DNA from: Tubiluchus corallicola
Lineage: Eukaryota; Priapulida; Priapulimorpha; Priapulimorphida; Tubiluchidae
DNA length: 64,000 nt
NCBI GenBank assembly: GCA_030141605.1
Contig: JAQGDQ010000011.1
Span: 430,066-494,065 of the forward strand
Direction: 5' to 3'
The translations under genes were made by a program, and so were the position numbers. This document shows positions 12,710-22,295 of this stretch, one piece after another. The notes below the pieces were generated by a model. The model had not been told where the DNA came from, did not search any database, and saw nothing but the letters and a program-made list of their open reading frames with translations. Numbering within the stretch: position 1 is the stretch's first letter; every line of letters begins with the position of its first letter.

Positions 12710-15700
12710 GCACGCACGCGTGCGCCCACACACTCACTCACACACGCACGCATGCACACGCGTGCACACGCACACATACGCATAGTCACCTACAGATATA
12801 ACCTAGATATACGATAGTTTAAAAATATTTTATGAAGAATGGGTAGCGAAAGACCATTTTGGTCATCTAGTCAGCTGCCCTTTCAATAAACAGAACGGAC
12901 ATTTGACTCTTACCAGGGTAATACATTTGCCACCAATTAGCCGCAGGTATCCACTCAGAGTAGTGTGTTGCGTTGCGTGAATACGCCCCAAAAGTTGCAG
13001 GAATGAAATCGAAGGTGATTAATAAAACTAATATCATATATGACCCTGATATAGCAATTAAAACCTGAAAGCAAAAAATATGTGGCTAGAGTTAAAGCAT
13101 CAAGTGTGATTATGATTTTTATTTGATTATATTTACATTTATAATAACAAGTTTATTTTAACTATTAATACATTTTGCTAACAAATAAAAGTAATTGGAT
13201 AACATATTTTATCGTTTGTCAAGTTCTGGTCACTGCACGTGAGTCTAAAGTCACAGGACTTAACTCATTACACCAAGTCTCAAGCAGACTTAGCTGAGGA
13301 GATTCTAAGATAGTCCACAGTTTAGTCTGTCAAATTTCAGAGCTAACCTACAATATTGTTAGCTGTTCCTAACGAGATCAAGTTTCTGTAGACATAAACA
13401 TGAAGTTTGATCATTTGCAATAATCGAGCATCAAGCAGTTTGTTTAATAAAAGGGTGATAATCCTAAAAATTACTTCTTCGAATGAGCTATATTTTGACT
13501 TTCTTGGAATACTTTTGTTTTGCCATAAAATTGTGGCTTCTCGTCTTGCGACTTGTGCACATATTTCTTGCGCGCAAATAATTGCTATACTTCAATTTTT
13601 TATTGTACCCATCCCCATCTAGACCTGTCATGTTTTATTCTACAGACAGTATGAGTTATACTGTCTGCAGAATAAAGGTATAGTATATGCTATACACATT
13701 TTTATAGTATAATCAAAATTTTTGCTTCTTGTATACTCTTCTTCTTCTTCTTCTTATCAGGTTGCCAAGCTAACATTGTATGCCCTGTCATAAATACTTC
13801 AGACTTTTCTGTTTCAGTTTTTCTTTTCTCTAGCTTTGTTTTAGTGGCGCATGCATCGGTCGTTGGCACACAGTACTGAAGATCAAGTTACGACCTAAAA
13901 GTAGAAGGTCTTGTAGAAGGGCGAACTGTGCAAACTGCTCACCGAAAAGAGACGGAACACTGGGTAGGATATTCGGTGGATCCTCTTCTTCAGAGTGCAT
14001 TGTAAGCAAGGTATCATAATCTTGCTAGCATACAGGGATGAAAAAAGCAGCAAAGCCAAAGTTCTGAAAAAACGTGAAAAAATAATTATTTAAACGCCAT
14101 CAACATTGCGAAAAACAATGACTTAAATGCTTACAATATTGTAAAAAGACAATTATTTAAATGCCCACAACAAAGTGAAAATACAATGATCTGAATGCCC
14201 ACAATATTGTAAGAATACAACGTTTTAAATGCCTACAAAATTGTATGAATACAATGATTCAAATGTCCACAACATTGTAAGAATATGGTGACTTAAACGC
14301 AACCAACAATGCAAGAATACAATGAACGCAAGAACGCAATAACTTAAATGCACAGAACAATGCAAGAACACAATGACTTAAATACACCCAACAATGTAAG
14401 AACACAATGATTAAATTGCATTGAATAATGTAAGAACACAATGACTTAAATACACACAACAATCTAAAAACGCAAGACTAAAATGCACTGAATAATGTAA
14501 GAACACAATGATTTAAATGCACACAACAATGTAAATATACAATCACACACCAGCACAAGAGCACAATGACTTAAATGCACACGAAAATGGAAGAATACGA
14601 TCACTTAAATGCCTACAGCACTATAAGAATAAAATGACTTAAGCACCTACAACATTGCAAGACTACAATGACTTAAATGCACACAACAACATAAGAATGC
14701 AATGACTCGAATGCACACAGCAATTTAAGAACGCAATAATATAAATACACACAACAGTGTAAGAACACATGTAGACAACAGTGTAAGAATACAGTGACTT
14801 AAATGCCCACGACATTGTGAAGCTACAATGATTTAATTGCCCATAATGTTGTAAGAATACAATGATCTCCACAACATTTAAAATCGTCTGTTATCGGTTA
14901 ACCATAAGCTTCACAAGCTTACGTTAAGAATTGCTTACGTTCAGTGTAATGTAGCGTAGTGCAGTGTAGTTCACTGTAAGTGTAGTATAATGTAGTATAG
15001 TGTAATGTAGTGTAGTGTAGTGTGGTGTGGTGTGGTGTGGTGTGGTGTGGTGTGGTGTGGTGTGGTGTGGTGTAGTGTAGTGTAGTGTAGTGTAGTGTAG
15101 TGTAGTGCAGTGAAATGTGTTGTAACAGTGATGATTTTGAGACATAAGCATTCTAATGACCTCTGTCGTGTTTATAAACACTTTTTAGTTGACAGTTTTA
15201 CTTTAATAGTCTACATACAATAAAGAAAATCCCCAGTGCATCTGGCATAGACTCCTGCATGCTGAAAGAACTTGAACAGAAGTTATGGTTATACTGGCTG
15301 CTATTGTCAGAGAACTGAGACGATGTAATAAATAACCAAAAATTCCCAGTGAACCAAGTAATATCTCCAAGCAACCTGCTAGCATTACACCACCTTGCAA
15401 CTGAAAAAACAAAATCGGTTCCCGTTTATTGGTAGGGAGACAGTGCCCAAAATTGAGTAAAAACGTGCATTGAACTTGCAGGAAACGGTGTCTCTGTGAA
15501 TTGTTAACTAAAAAAAATTGCTTTTTAATTACACAAGACAATATGACTAATTTACCTTTTCCATGTTGACAATCCATTCTGGAGTGGTAGTGTTGACTAT
15601 AATGGAATCTGTAAAACTATAAACTGAAAGAATAACCCAGTAAATCCACAAAATTATAATTACTTCTAAACGATTTATATTCGCATTATGTCTGTAGTAT

Positions 15701-18700
15701 TAGCATGTCTTTCAATTACATTCACGTGACATGAATAGGGCCACGGAAATAGTCGAATGAGTTAGGCTGTACACTTGGTTATGAATGTTAAACAGCGCCG
15801 AGTTTGATTAGCAAATTGTTGGGCGAGCACCAGTAATGCCATAATGTAATTACTATAGATACTATAAATAATTGCGGAGAGTTATTGAATATCATGATGC
15901 CATGATGGATTACTGGTGCATCAGTAACTATAGTTTACTCGCAGTAAGGTTACTAATACATTAATAATTTCCCTCATGGTATCTGTACTTCCAAGAAAGC
16001 ATACTGTAACTGTCCACAATTAAACACAATATAGAAAAACGTGTGTCAGCTTTAATTTGCTATTGCTAAAACGATCAAGTTTAGTTTTAATAACCTACGT
16101 CGGGATATTTTGTCTGCCCGTTTGTCTCAATGAGGACCGTGTTAAAAAACGACAGGGTTTCACTTTGATTACTAGGTATATTCCGATTCCACCACAACTG
16201 TTTAACATTGCATTGTAGAGGCACGATTGCAGTATTCGCATGCGCACAGTAAGCAAAATATAAATGAGATAAATTAATTGAAAACTCTTATTTTTCCTGC
16301 GAGTCTCTCTCGGGTTTACTTTTGTACGATAAATTTTGTAAATTTCAACTAGCAGAGTATCATTTTGCAAGTTTTTATGCATTGCATCAGACTGTGAGCC
16401 TGAATCTGGCACTGAAAACTAGAGAACATGCTTAACATGGATATTAGTGGTGGGACCGAAACTTACTCCATTATCAAAGCTTATCTCTACTATCCTCGGG
16501 ATTTAATGTTTCTTTCATCATTGAGAATAACTGAGGGTTATATGGCCCAAAGTATTTTTTCCTACAACCATTTATCCATTCGCTGATCAGGTTCACCGTT
16601 ATTTAACTTGGTTGTCAGGCACATATCGTGGCCACTTAGGTGCTTTCTTCAGCTTAGCATGTACATTAGATTGTAATTAATGTAGATGTGGTACTAATGC
16701 GGCTACTAATAATACAGATTACGCTGGTATGCGAAGGTATCAAATATTATATATTCAGAAGAAACTTATACCATTTAAACTTGTGCTGTTTTCAAAACAA
16801 TCTTCTTGGAGAGTAAATAATGGAAACGACTGTCCAGGTAACGGTACCATCATCAAAGGCAATCTAAAAACATTCACAAATTACATAAACTCAAAAATAT
16901 TTTTTTTAAATTATATATACTAGGTGTCAGGAAATGATGGATCCCTATACTCAAAAGTTACCACAAGCGGACACAAACCTATTTTTAATAGTTTAATCGT
17001 ATAATATCATATAACTATTTAAGATTTAATCAGTTTTAAAATTCCTTCCACTCCTTATTGTCAGAAATCAAAAGTCAGCGAAGTTCTTGAAGAAATGTGT
17101 CATGACATCACTTTCATTGAGAAAAATTGATTAATCGTCCATTTGTGGCTTTCAGAGCTCCAAATAAAGGTAGTTGTTGACATTATAATAATTGTTGTTC
17201 ACTTAAACTCAATCGAGTAATTAATCAATTAATTAATTGAAGAATGTAGCTAGTTAAATGACGTGTTATTTTTCACAGTATTAGTAATCGATGTTTGTTT
17301 TCAGTCTTTGGTAAAAATTTTTTAGCAAAAAAGCATTCGAACCAAGAACACCCGTTTCGATTTGAGGGAATTTCGATTTGAGGGAATGATCAGCTGAAAT
17401 TGTAGACATTGGGCAGGTTGATCACCAAAATAAAAGAAATATGCTCTCAAGGTAGATAAACACAACAGTAATCCAACAAAAAAAAAACAGATACTGCTAT
17501 TTCAGTGGCTTGTCAGTACCTTTTTCTGCAAAAGTACTTGTGCTTGGAAGTGGTGCTAACAAGCTAATGGTAGAACAGTATTTTTGCTGAATTACTGCTG
17601 TGTTTACCTGTCTTGAGGGCGGATTTCTTTTATTTTAGAATTCTGTCCTCCCAATGTCTGTAATAGATATAATTGGCATATGATGATGATGATGACGAAG
17701 AAAGATCAGAGAATTATAAAAATGCATGTTCCGCGGTTCGAAGGAAAATAAATTCTCAGCAGTTGATATAATTTGCACCAATGAAGCTAGGAATCTGCCA
17801 TGACAGCCAAGGCCCGCAATTCTTCACAGCACACAGAAATACTTCAGGAAGATTGCTGTAATTAAGTTTCATTCATAAAGTAATAGTATTTTTTCATCAA
17901 GCCATTGATATAATATTAGTTTTGGGCACTGCTAATCCTGCTTGTAGTTTTTTATAGAGTGTATTCAAGAAACTCAACTCGGTTTCTTAACAGTCTGTAT
18001 CTAATAGTTACCAACTTTTCAAGAGTAAGACTGTCTTAAAAATTTTGAAATTTTTTCAACAGTGACTCGAAACGAAACGCAAATTCTACCAACAATAACA
18101 TTATACAATACAGTAAGTCCTCGCTTCGCGACGTTAATGCGTCAAGCAAAACGCGTCGTTAAGCAAAACGTCTCTGGGCATCGCTAAACGAGGCCTTGCT
18201 GTACAATGTACATGCATACAGCATAAAATTTTTAAAATGCCTGTGAAATCTCACTGATTGTTTCTGTTAATTGTCTCACCTGCAACCAAATAACACTTGT
18301 AGGATAGTCGCAAAACCAGATGTTGCCGCCATACTGGCAAAGAGACTGGATTTCACTTTAGGTTCGTCACTCAGACAAAGATGAAGTGACATTGAAAGAC
18401 ACGAGAGAAACACAGCGCCAAGAAGCACTACCACATGCTGCAATACAAGAGAAATTAAAATAAGTATAACTTATTGAAAAAATATACTTATAAATTATAA
18501 TAGACCTGCCCACAAAGGTGACACAGTAAACAGCAATGCAAATTTCATTATGCCACCTTGATAAGTGACAATGAGTTTTAAGTGATTCTAAAAGATAGCG
18601 TAAGTATGTCTATTTTATTGTAACGAACACGACATTTGTGAGTGTTATACGTTTTAGTTTGTGACGTTATTATACTTATCAGTTTTACGTTGAAATGTGT

Positions 18701-19941
18701 TCGATGTATCGACGTATTGATGTTGTGTATGGATATTATTACTTGTATTATTTGCTTGATGTCGTTTGTAGATTTGATAGTTTCACACCTTAACACTGTT
18801 GCAAACAAACATCAGTTAATTTTAACTGGTTATAAATAATCTGTTTGCCATTATATAATTTTTGCACTTTTAATAAATGCCACATTACATCAGCAAGTTT
18901 AAAATCTTTAGCTGCTTCAAGACTAAAGACAATAATTTGAATTGCGCTTTGATTTTATCAGCATTTACCATGAAAATGTGAAAGTTACAGTCAGTAGAGA
19001 TGTCTGCCATATTCGGCTATGCATACATACGCCCTCAACCAGGTCAGTCATCCTGCGTAGCATGGCAGACGAAATCATCCAAAGACAGTTATCCACTTAC
19101 TGACTAAGCTAGGCATTACTTAACTTTAGTCGCTAAGTGTACAGAGTGACCAATATTCACGAAAACAATGCACGTAGTCAATAGATAGAGTAACTGCGAA
19201 CTGTGAATATATTACAGTACTGGTGACTGATTTGAAACACTTGATGTGAAGAATGAAAATACTGTAGATCGCATCTTGAAACTACCGCATAACTACATCA
19301 TTACTACATCGAAGTTACCTGAAAGGCAAGTGCAATGTTCAAGCACCATGGTGGACTGTCATTGTATTTGTACAGCAACTGAGACTGATTGCCAGCTTGG
19401 AAATGCCTTTCCTCAAAGACGGCACCAGATGGTCTTCTTGAAGGATCTTCATTGGGAATTGTCAGGTTAAAGTCAAAATCGTCTATAACACAGTGGAAAA
19501 ATGCTATTCAAATCATTACCATATTAGTTGGTTAGATCTAGCTAAGCACCAATACTTTTTCCTGCTGTTCAATTGTTATACATACAGAAATCAATCAGAA
19601 ATGTCACTTGTCACTGTCATTCAAAGGCGTAAAATTTGCATTGAATGTTATCGTGATTATTAAAAAACACCATGCATCAAAACTTTCGCTCGTTAGTGTT
19701 AGTTACAGAGATTTGGTAGTACTAAACGCACTAAAATGTTGTTGAAATATTAGATTCTGTTACTAAATGCAACGAGAATAAAGAAAGTTAGTTTTCAGAT
19801 TTGTTGCGGACGCCCAAAGGCTCTGATTTGAGGTAATCTAGAAGAAAATGTTTATTTCTGTCTGGCTATGATGCAGAATTTCAGATATTGAACTCTTTCG
19901 AACTTACCATTATCAGTTTCCGAATCTGAATCGTTCGTCAT
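5961..19941 (-). CDS. SLC23 (nucleobase/ascorbate transporter) family protein, complete, 13 exons
   Basis: Multi-pass membrane protein of the SLC23/NAT family, normally a Na+-coupled ascorbate or nucleobase carrier. Exons (minus, 5' to 3'): 19908-19941, 19319-19482, 18280-18437, 16772-16863, 15556-15623, 15219-15400, 13943-14063, 12914-13064, 9589-9704, 8335-8469, 7459-7732, 6813-6905, 5961-6340. All join in phase to 655 codons plus TAA, close to the size of vertebrate SVCTs. Diagnostic order: DSPPWCLNIALAFQH before TM1, GCRLPL near TM3, HWGFSLL, GQFGTPRF, LPPAHAVNRAI, SVNGAA, NGLFSLLGGAF. Two N-glycosylation sequons (NST, NTT) lie in the loop where SVCTs have theirs. Substrate motifs of TM3, TM8 and TM10 are badly eroded, so transport activity is uncertain; an SLC23A3-like orphan is possible. 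Start ATG at 19939-19941 is the first in frame with exon 2. Confidence 0.88.
6440..6712. repeat. CAA/CAG-type trinucleotide repeat in SLC23 intron 12
   Basis: Interrupted ACA and GCA triplets fill most of the intron 6341-6812. Long ORFs on both strands here come from the triplet periodicity only. Confidence 0.85.
6813..6905 (-). CDS. SLC23-like exon 12: last TM
   Basis: VKEIDNGLFSLLGGAFVTII and LLDVTAPG, matching VDQILIVLLTTEMFVGG..LDNTVPG. Flanked by TTTTGCAG and AG|GTAAAT; phase 1 to 1. Confidence 0.9.
7459..7732 (-). CDS. SLC23-like exon 11: TM11-TM13
   Basis: Starts VVSRTTIITAAVMLL, the counterpart of SRRVVQYGAAIMLVL, and runs through FVKFIIAFTTVPLVIVG and SSLLSHRNLITFG (family: MNSSRNLFVLGFS). 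Acceptor TTCTCCAG, donor ACAG|GTATAT, phase 1. Confidence 0.93.
7981..8110. repeat. (CAGA/CAGG)n tetranucleotide repeat
   Basis: Degenerate ACAGACAG and GGCAGGCAGG units in SLC23 intron 10. Confidence 0.75.
8335..8469 (-). CDS. SLC23-like exon 10: TM9-TM10
   Basis: LPPAHAVNRAIMVEGLASL matches PPPPVHAINRGIFTEGICC, followed by SVNGAA for the GTGNGST loop. Both borders are in phase 0 (ATTATAG and CAG|GTAACT). Confidence 0.92.
8550..9475. repeat. Pentanucleotide satellite in SLC23 intron 9
   Basis: Successive 5-bp blocks: AGGTC/AGGTT (about 8560-8680), CCAAG (about 8870-9080) and AAGGC (about 9240-9432, almost perfect from 9350). Alu-like or coding explanations do not apply; the ORFs across it are repeat artefacts. 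Confidence 0.85.
9589..9704 (-). CDS. SLC23-like exon 9: TM8 with lost acidic motif
   Basis: GQFGTPRF matches GQWGLPT. The downstream IIESIGD signature of TM8 reads IANSICC here, so both acidic residues are gone. Acceptor AATTCACAG, donor CAG|GTACGA. Confidence 0.88.
10222..10388. mobile_element. Foldback element with telomere-like core
   Basis: Inverted arms of 36-37 bp (10222-10257 and about 10352-10388), with perfect 11-bp inner ends TTCCCCACACA and TGTGTGGGGAA. Between them lies a degenerate CCCTAA array (10269-10330). Lies in SLC23 intron 8. Confidence 0.7.
10637..11081 (-). mobile_element. TTAA-flanked MITE copy (reverse orientation)
   Basis: Starts TTAAAGGACAAGAAAAGGGG and ends TTTCTCTTAA. 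Carries the reverse-complement landmark ATGGCTGCGCCTAACGGTCA near 10936, shared by the family. Confidence 0.75.
12290..12455. repeat. (GAAT)n-type tetranucleotide repeat
   Basis: Degenerate GAATGAAC/GAATGAAT units in SLC23 intron 8. Confidence 0.7.
12607..12780. repeat. (CACG)n/(CA)n alternating repeat
   Basis: About 170 bp of near-perfect pyrimidine-purine alternation, beginning some 130 bp from the exon 8 donor. The threonine/histidine ORF over it is an artefact. Confidence 0.9.
12914..13064 (-). CDS. SLC23-like exon 8: TM7 and loop
   Basis: A hydrophobic helix SGSYMILVLLITF, then AYSRNATHYSEWIPAA, equivalent to the AYGFQARTD..APWIRIPYP loop. NAT is a further sequon. Acceptor GCTTTCAG, donor G|GTAAGA, phase 0 to 1. 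Confidence 0.88.
13943..14063 (-). CDS. SLC23-like exon 7: TM6 and cytosolic loop
   Basis: Encodes LALLLFSSLYASKIMIPCLQ and the basic stretch KKRIHRISYPVFRLF, placed as the family's LFSQYLRN to QIFKMFP. Acceptor CGTTTTTTCAG, donor TCG|GTGAGC. Found only by phase matching; the fit is exact. Confidence 0.85.
14082..14870. repeat. 34-bp minisatellite beside SLC23 exon 7
   Basis: About 23 diverged units of the form AACAATGTAAGAACACAATG then ACTTAAATGCACAC. It begins within 20 bp of the exon 7 acceptor. Confidence 0.85.
14940..15118. repeat. (GTGTA/GTGTG)n pentanucleotide repeat
   Basis: TGTAG and TGTGG units in register, about 100 bp from exon 6. Confidence 0.9.
15219..15400 (-). CDS. SLC23-like exon 6: TM4-TM5
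   Basis: Starts LQGGVMLAGCLEILLGSLG, matching the family's IQGAIMVSS start of TM4, and ends at HWGFSL. Acceptor TTTTTTCAG; donor ATT|GTATGT in phase 2. Confidence 0.92.
15556..15623 (-). CDS. SLC23-like exon 5: glycosylated extracellular loop
   Basis: Encodes SIIVNTTTPEWIVNMEK, the counterpart of the PLNTSHIWHPRI loop of SVCTs, with a sequon at NTT. Acceptor TTCTTTCAG, donor AAG|GTAAAT; phase 1 to 0. Confidence 0.85.
16772..16863 (-). CDS. SLC23-like exon 4: TM3 region
   Basis: Completes GCRLPL with the previous exon. The family's QG.SF.F substrate motif is replaced by MMVPLPGQSFPLF. Ends with the sequon NST, then AATG|GTATAA in phase 1. Flanked by GTTTTTAG. Confidence 0.82.
17612..17700 (+). 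mobile_element. GAT-tailed interspersed repeat, copy 1
   Basis: GAGGGCGGATTTCTTTTATT then AGAATTCTG and a short (GAT)n tail. A second copy lies at 20973-21137. Retroposon-like 3' end; family not identified. Confidence 0.6.
18109..18203. mobile_element. 91-bp pogo/Tigger-like MITE with TA duplication
   Basis: Element 18111-18201 begins CAGTAAGTCCTCGCTTCGCG; its right end, reversed, begins CAGCAAGGCCTCGTTTAGCG. TA flanks both sides. Ends of this type mark pogo/Tigger transposons (Tc1/mariner superfamily). Confidence 0.7.
18280..18437 (-). CDS. SLC23-like exon 3: TM1-TM2
   Basis: Begins with His of the family QH motif, followed by a hydrophobic VVVLLGAVFLSCLSM segment and a second helix SGFATILQVLFGC. 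Flanked by TATTGCAG and GTGAGA; phase 0 to phase 2. Confidence 0.9.
19319..19482 (-). CDS. SLC23-like exon 2: N-terminus to start of TM1
   Basis: Starts after GTTATAG and ends CAG|GTAACT in phase 0. Encodes an acidic tail and LLYKYNDSPPWCLNIALAFQ, matching the family's YGIEDVPPWYLCLFLGLQ region. Confidence 0.9.
19908..19941 (-). CDS. SLC23-like exon 1 (start codon)
   Basis: Encodes MTNDSDSETDN and the first base of an Asp codon, then donor G|GTAAGTT. Acidic cytosolic N-terminus. The phase-1 end fits exon 2. Confidence 0.75.
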
Positions 19942-19942
19942 G

Positions 19943-20113
19943 TTAAGAACAAGTTTCGGAACAACCCGTTCTATTTCCATAGTTCAGGAACGTTCCAGGC
20001 ACACTCAACATTACGCGACTAACAGGTCTGATTATCAAACTGTGTCCAACCACCAGGTATAACATGCACAGCAGTGGCTTCAGAAGAACTAAGACGAAAG
20101 AGAAGCCAAACAT
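19943..20113 (-). other. Possible upstream ORF before SLC23 start
   Basis: A 56-codon ORF starts MFGFSFVLVLLKPLLCMLYL and ends TAA one base before the SLC23 ATG (TAACATG). If it lies in the 5' UTR it could limit translation. Its hydrophobic start could also be chance. Confidence 0.35.
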
Positions 20114-20972
20114 CTCCGTGTGTGCGGGTAGTAGTAGCCCTATATTCCTCGTTCTATAAATAAAACTCAACTAAACTGAATTGTGTAAGTATTTTTTCAG
20201 CCTATAAAAATTAACTGCTAGCGATCTACCAGCTGGCTGGTTTCTATGCATAAAAGTGGCTTCCTTTAAAGACTGAAGGCGCTAAGCGTGCATTAGTGTA
20301 AAAAAGAGCAGATGATAAACATGAAATTATATAAAAGTTGTGGACTTTAGGTGTGCATTTAAACAGAATAATAGAAATTCTAGGCGTATATGTAGAGTCA
20401 CATAAAATCTGTTGGTTGAAATTGAAGGAATCTGTCTATTTTGATGCAGGCTTTTTTAATGACATGTAAACAAAATGGAGGTTCTATAACTGTTGGCAAA
20501 TCTTTTGTTAAAGATAGACCAGCTTCTGTTAGTTCGGTAATAATTTTAGTAGATGACGACACAAGCATTGTAAATCATGCTGGCAAAAGTATATTAGTTC
20601 ACCCAGGGTGTCCTAATTGAAAAGGACAATATAGAGAAGGCGCAACTCGATTGCGTTCCTGACACAGTAGATATAAAATGCAACACGCATCCATATTTAA
20701 TATGTTAATTCACATTCATATCAGAAGTCAAATTAAGAACTCTTAGCCAGTTTTGTCTAGGTACAGCGTCCATGATTGATTTCAACATGGCTGCTTGACA
20801 TTCACGGTGTCAAGTCATTTCCGAGCATGTCTTTATCGTTGACATTGAAAGTCAGACGTAGGCCTGCAATCCTGAGAGCTCAATACACTTGCGAATAATT
20901 GACAAATGTCACATTAGGTTACGTTGCATTATAATTATTGCGTTGCATTACGTTATTTTATAATCCCTGTTT
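20114..20972. other. Intergenic; candidate SLC23 promoter region
   Basis: Upstream of the SLC23 gene on minus. TTTATTTATAGA near 20155-20170 (minus) is TATA-like, but nothing fixes the transcription start. No other gene seen. Confidence 0.35.
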
Positions 20973-21076
20973 CTTCGAGGGCGGATTTCTTTTATTTCAG
21001 AATTCTGCCTGTCCAATGCTCACAGTAGAAGTAACGGGCGTTGATGTTGATGATGATGATGACGACGATTATGATA

Positions 21077-21137
<61 letters not shown>
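20973..21137 (+). mobile_element. GAT-tailed interspersed repeat, copy 2, with long (GAT)n
   Basis: Same body as the copy at 17612. The tail is expanded to about 90 bp of (GAT)n (21046-21137), which causes poly-Asp, poly-His and poly-Ser ORFs that are not genes. Confidence 0.65.
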
Positions 21138-21138
<1 letters not shown>

Positions 21139-21884
21139 GTTTCTTCGAGACGCCATCTATTTGCTTTTGAATAGTGGATATGCCATTCCCTGAGACAACC
21201 ATATCCAATTCTGAGCGTAACATCTAATTCATATCGAAATAATGTAGGTATGGGTGCCATTTCAAGGAGGAATTGAGCTATTATTCTGAGACAAATACAT
21301 TACTGTGTTCAACAAGTATTTTAAGATGGAATTTTTACAATGTCATGTCCTCTGAGAGTCCATAATAATGTTGCTTCGTATGAAGAGTTTTAAAACTGAA
21401 TTTGTGTCCGAGTTTTTATAAATTTAATACAATAGTAATAGAGCGAAGAGTCTGCCGATCAAGTTACACCATTCACATTGTGACTGACAAAGTGTGAGCT
21501 GAACAATTAAGCATTGGAAAAAATTATTTTTGTAAACAACAATAAAAACATTTATTCAAGTCACACATAACAAGAAGGAAGCTCAGTGGTCAGTTTAACA
21601 AGCCTCATAAGTTTTATAATTTTTATGCATTAAAATACTTTTGTACAAGATGTTAAAGAGCACCATAGCGCATTAATACAAAAGTCATGAAGTGACTATG
21701 GTTTTTTAGTACGAAGCCAACTTATAATTTGTGGATATTCACTGTAAGGCTCAATCAAATTAAAACAAACCTTGTCTAAGGCTCTTTAAATACATACGTC
21801 AAAAATAATAATGAAAAACTCACCGAGATTAAAGAGGAACAAATCACATAAGAAGCATCATAGGGTTTATTTTAACAAACCGAA
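21138..21884. other. Intergenic sequence
   Basis: AT-rich; no exon or repeat recognised. Confidence 0.4.
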
Positions 21885-22295
21885 CTATATTTTAGGGGTG
21901 AGCATTCTCTATCTGAAAGCGAATTTGAATCGAAGGGCATTTTCTACTTTTGATTGCGAATCAAACCGAATTTCAAGATTTCCAATCCGACTCAAATTTG
22001 AATTCAGTTTTAATGATTTTCAAATCACTAATTTAAAGCAGACTTACAAATATCGTGCAAATACTTGGTTTTCTTTTGCAGTAAAACACTAATAATTTGT
22101 TTAGAAATTGTCCACAGAAATCACAGTTAAATTGCGCTGATCATCAGTGCTGTTTCAAACGTTTTAATGATAAAAAGCTTTTGTAGTTGAACTGGTGAAT
22201 TATTCGAATCCACAATTTTAGATTCGAATTGAATTCGAATTAAAAAAACTCATCGAATCAAACTCAAACGTTTGATGCTCACCCCTACTATATAA
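21885..22295. mobile_element. hAT-like MITE with imperfect 8-bp duplication
   Basis: Ends TAGGGGTGAGCAT and ATGCTCACCCCTA are exact inverted repeats at 21893 and 22287. The flanks CTATATTT and CTATATAA match at 6 of 8 bases. The interior is rich in GAATCGAA/TTCGAAT words and has no transposase. A 93-codon ORF crossing its left end is not a gene. Confidence 0.75.

Noticed and set aside
12604-12801. Thr/His/Ala repeat ORF
   Set aside because: Translation of the CA/CACG microsatellite.
14924-15181. Thr/His/Tyr-rich ORF
   Set aside because: Translation of the GTGTA/GTGTG pentamer array.
20938-21260. Poly-Asp, poly-His and poly-Ser ORFs
   Set aside because: All come from one (GAT)n tract.
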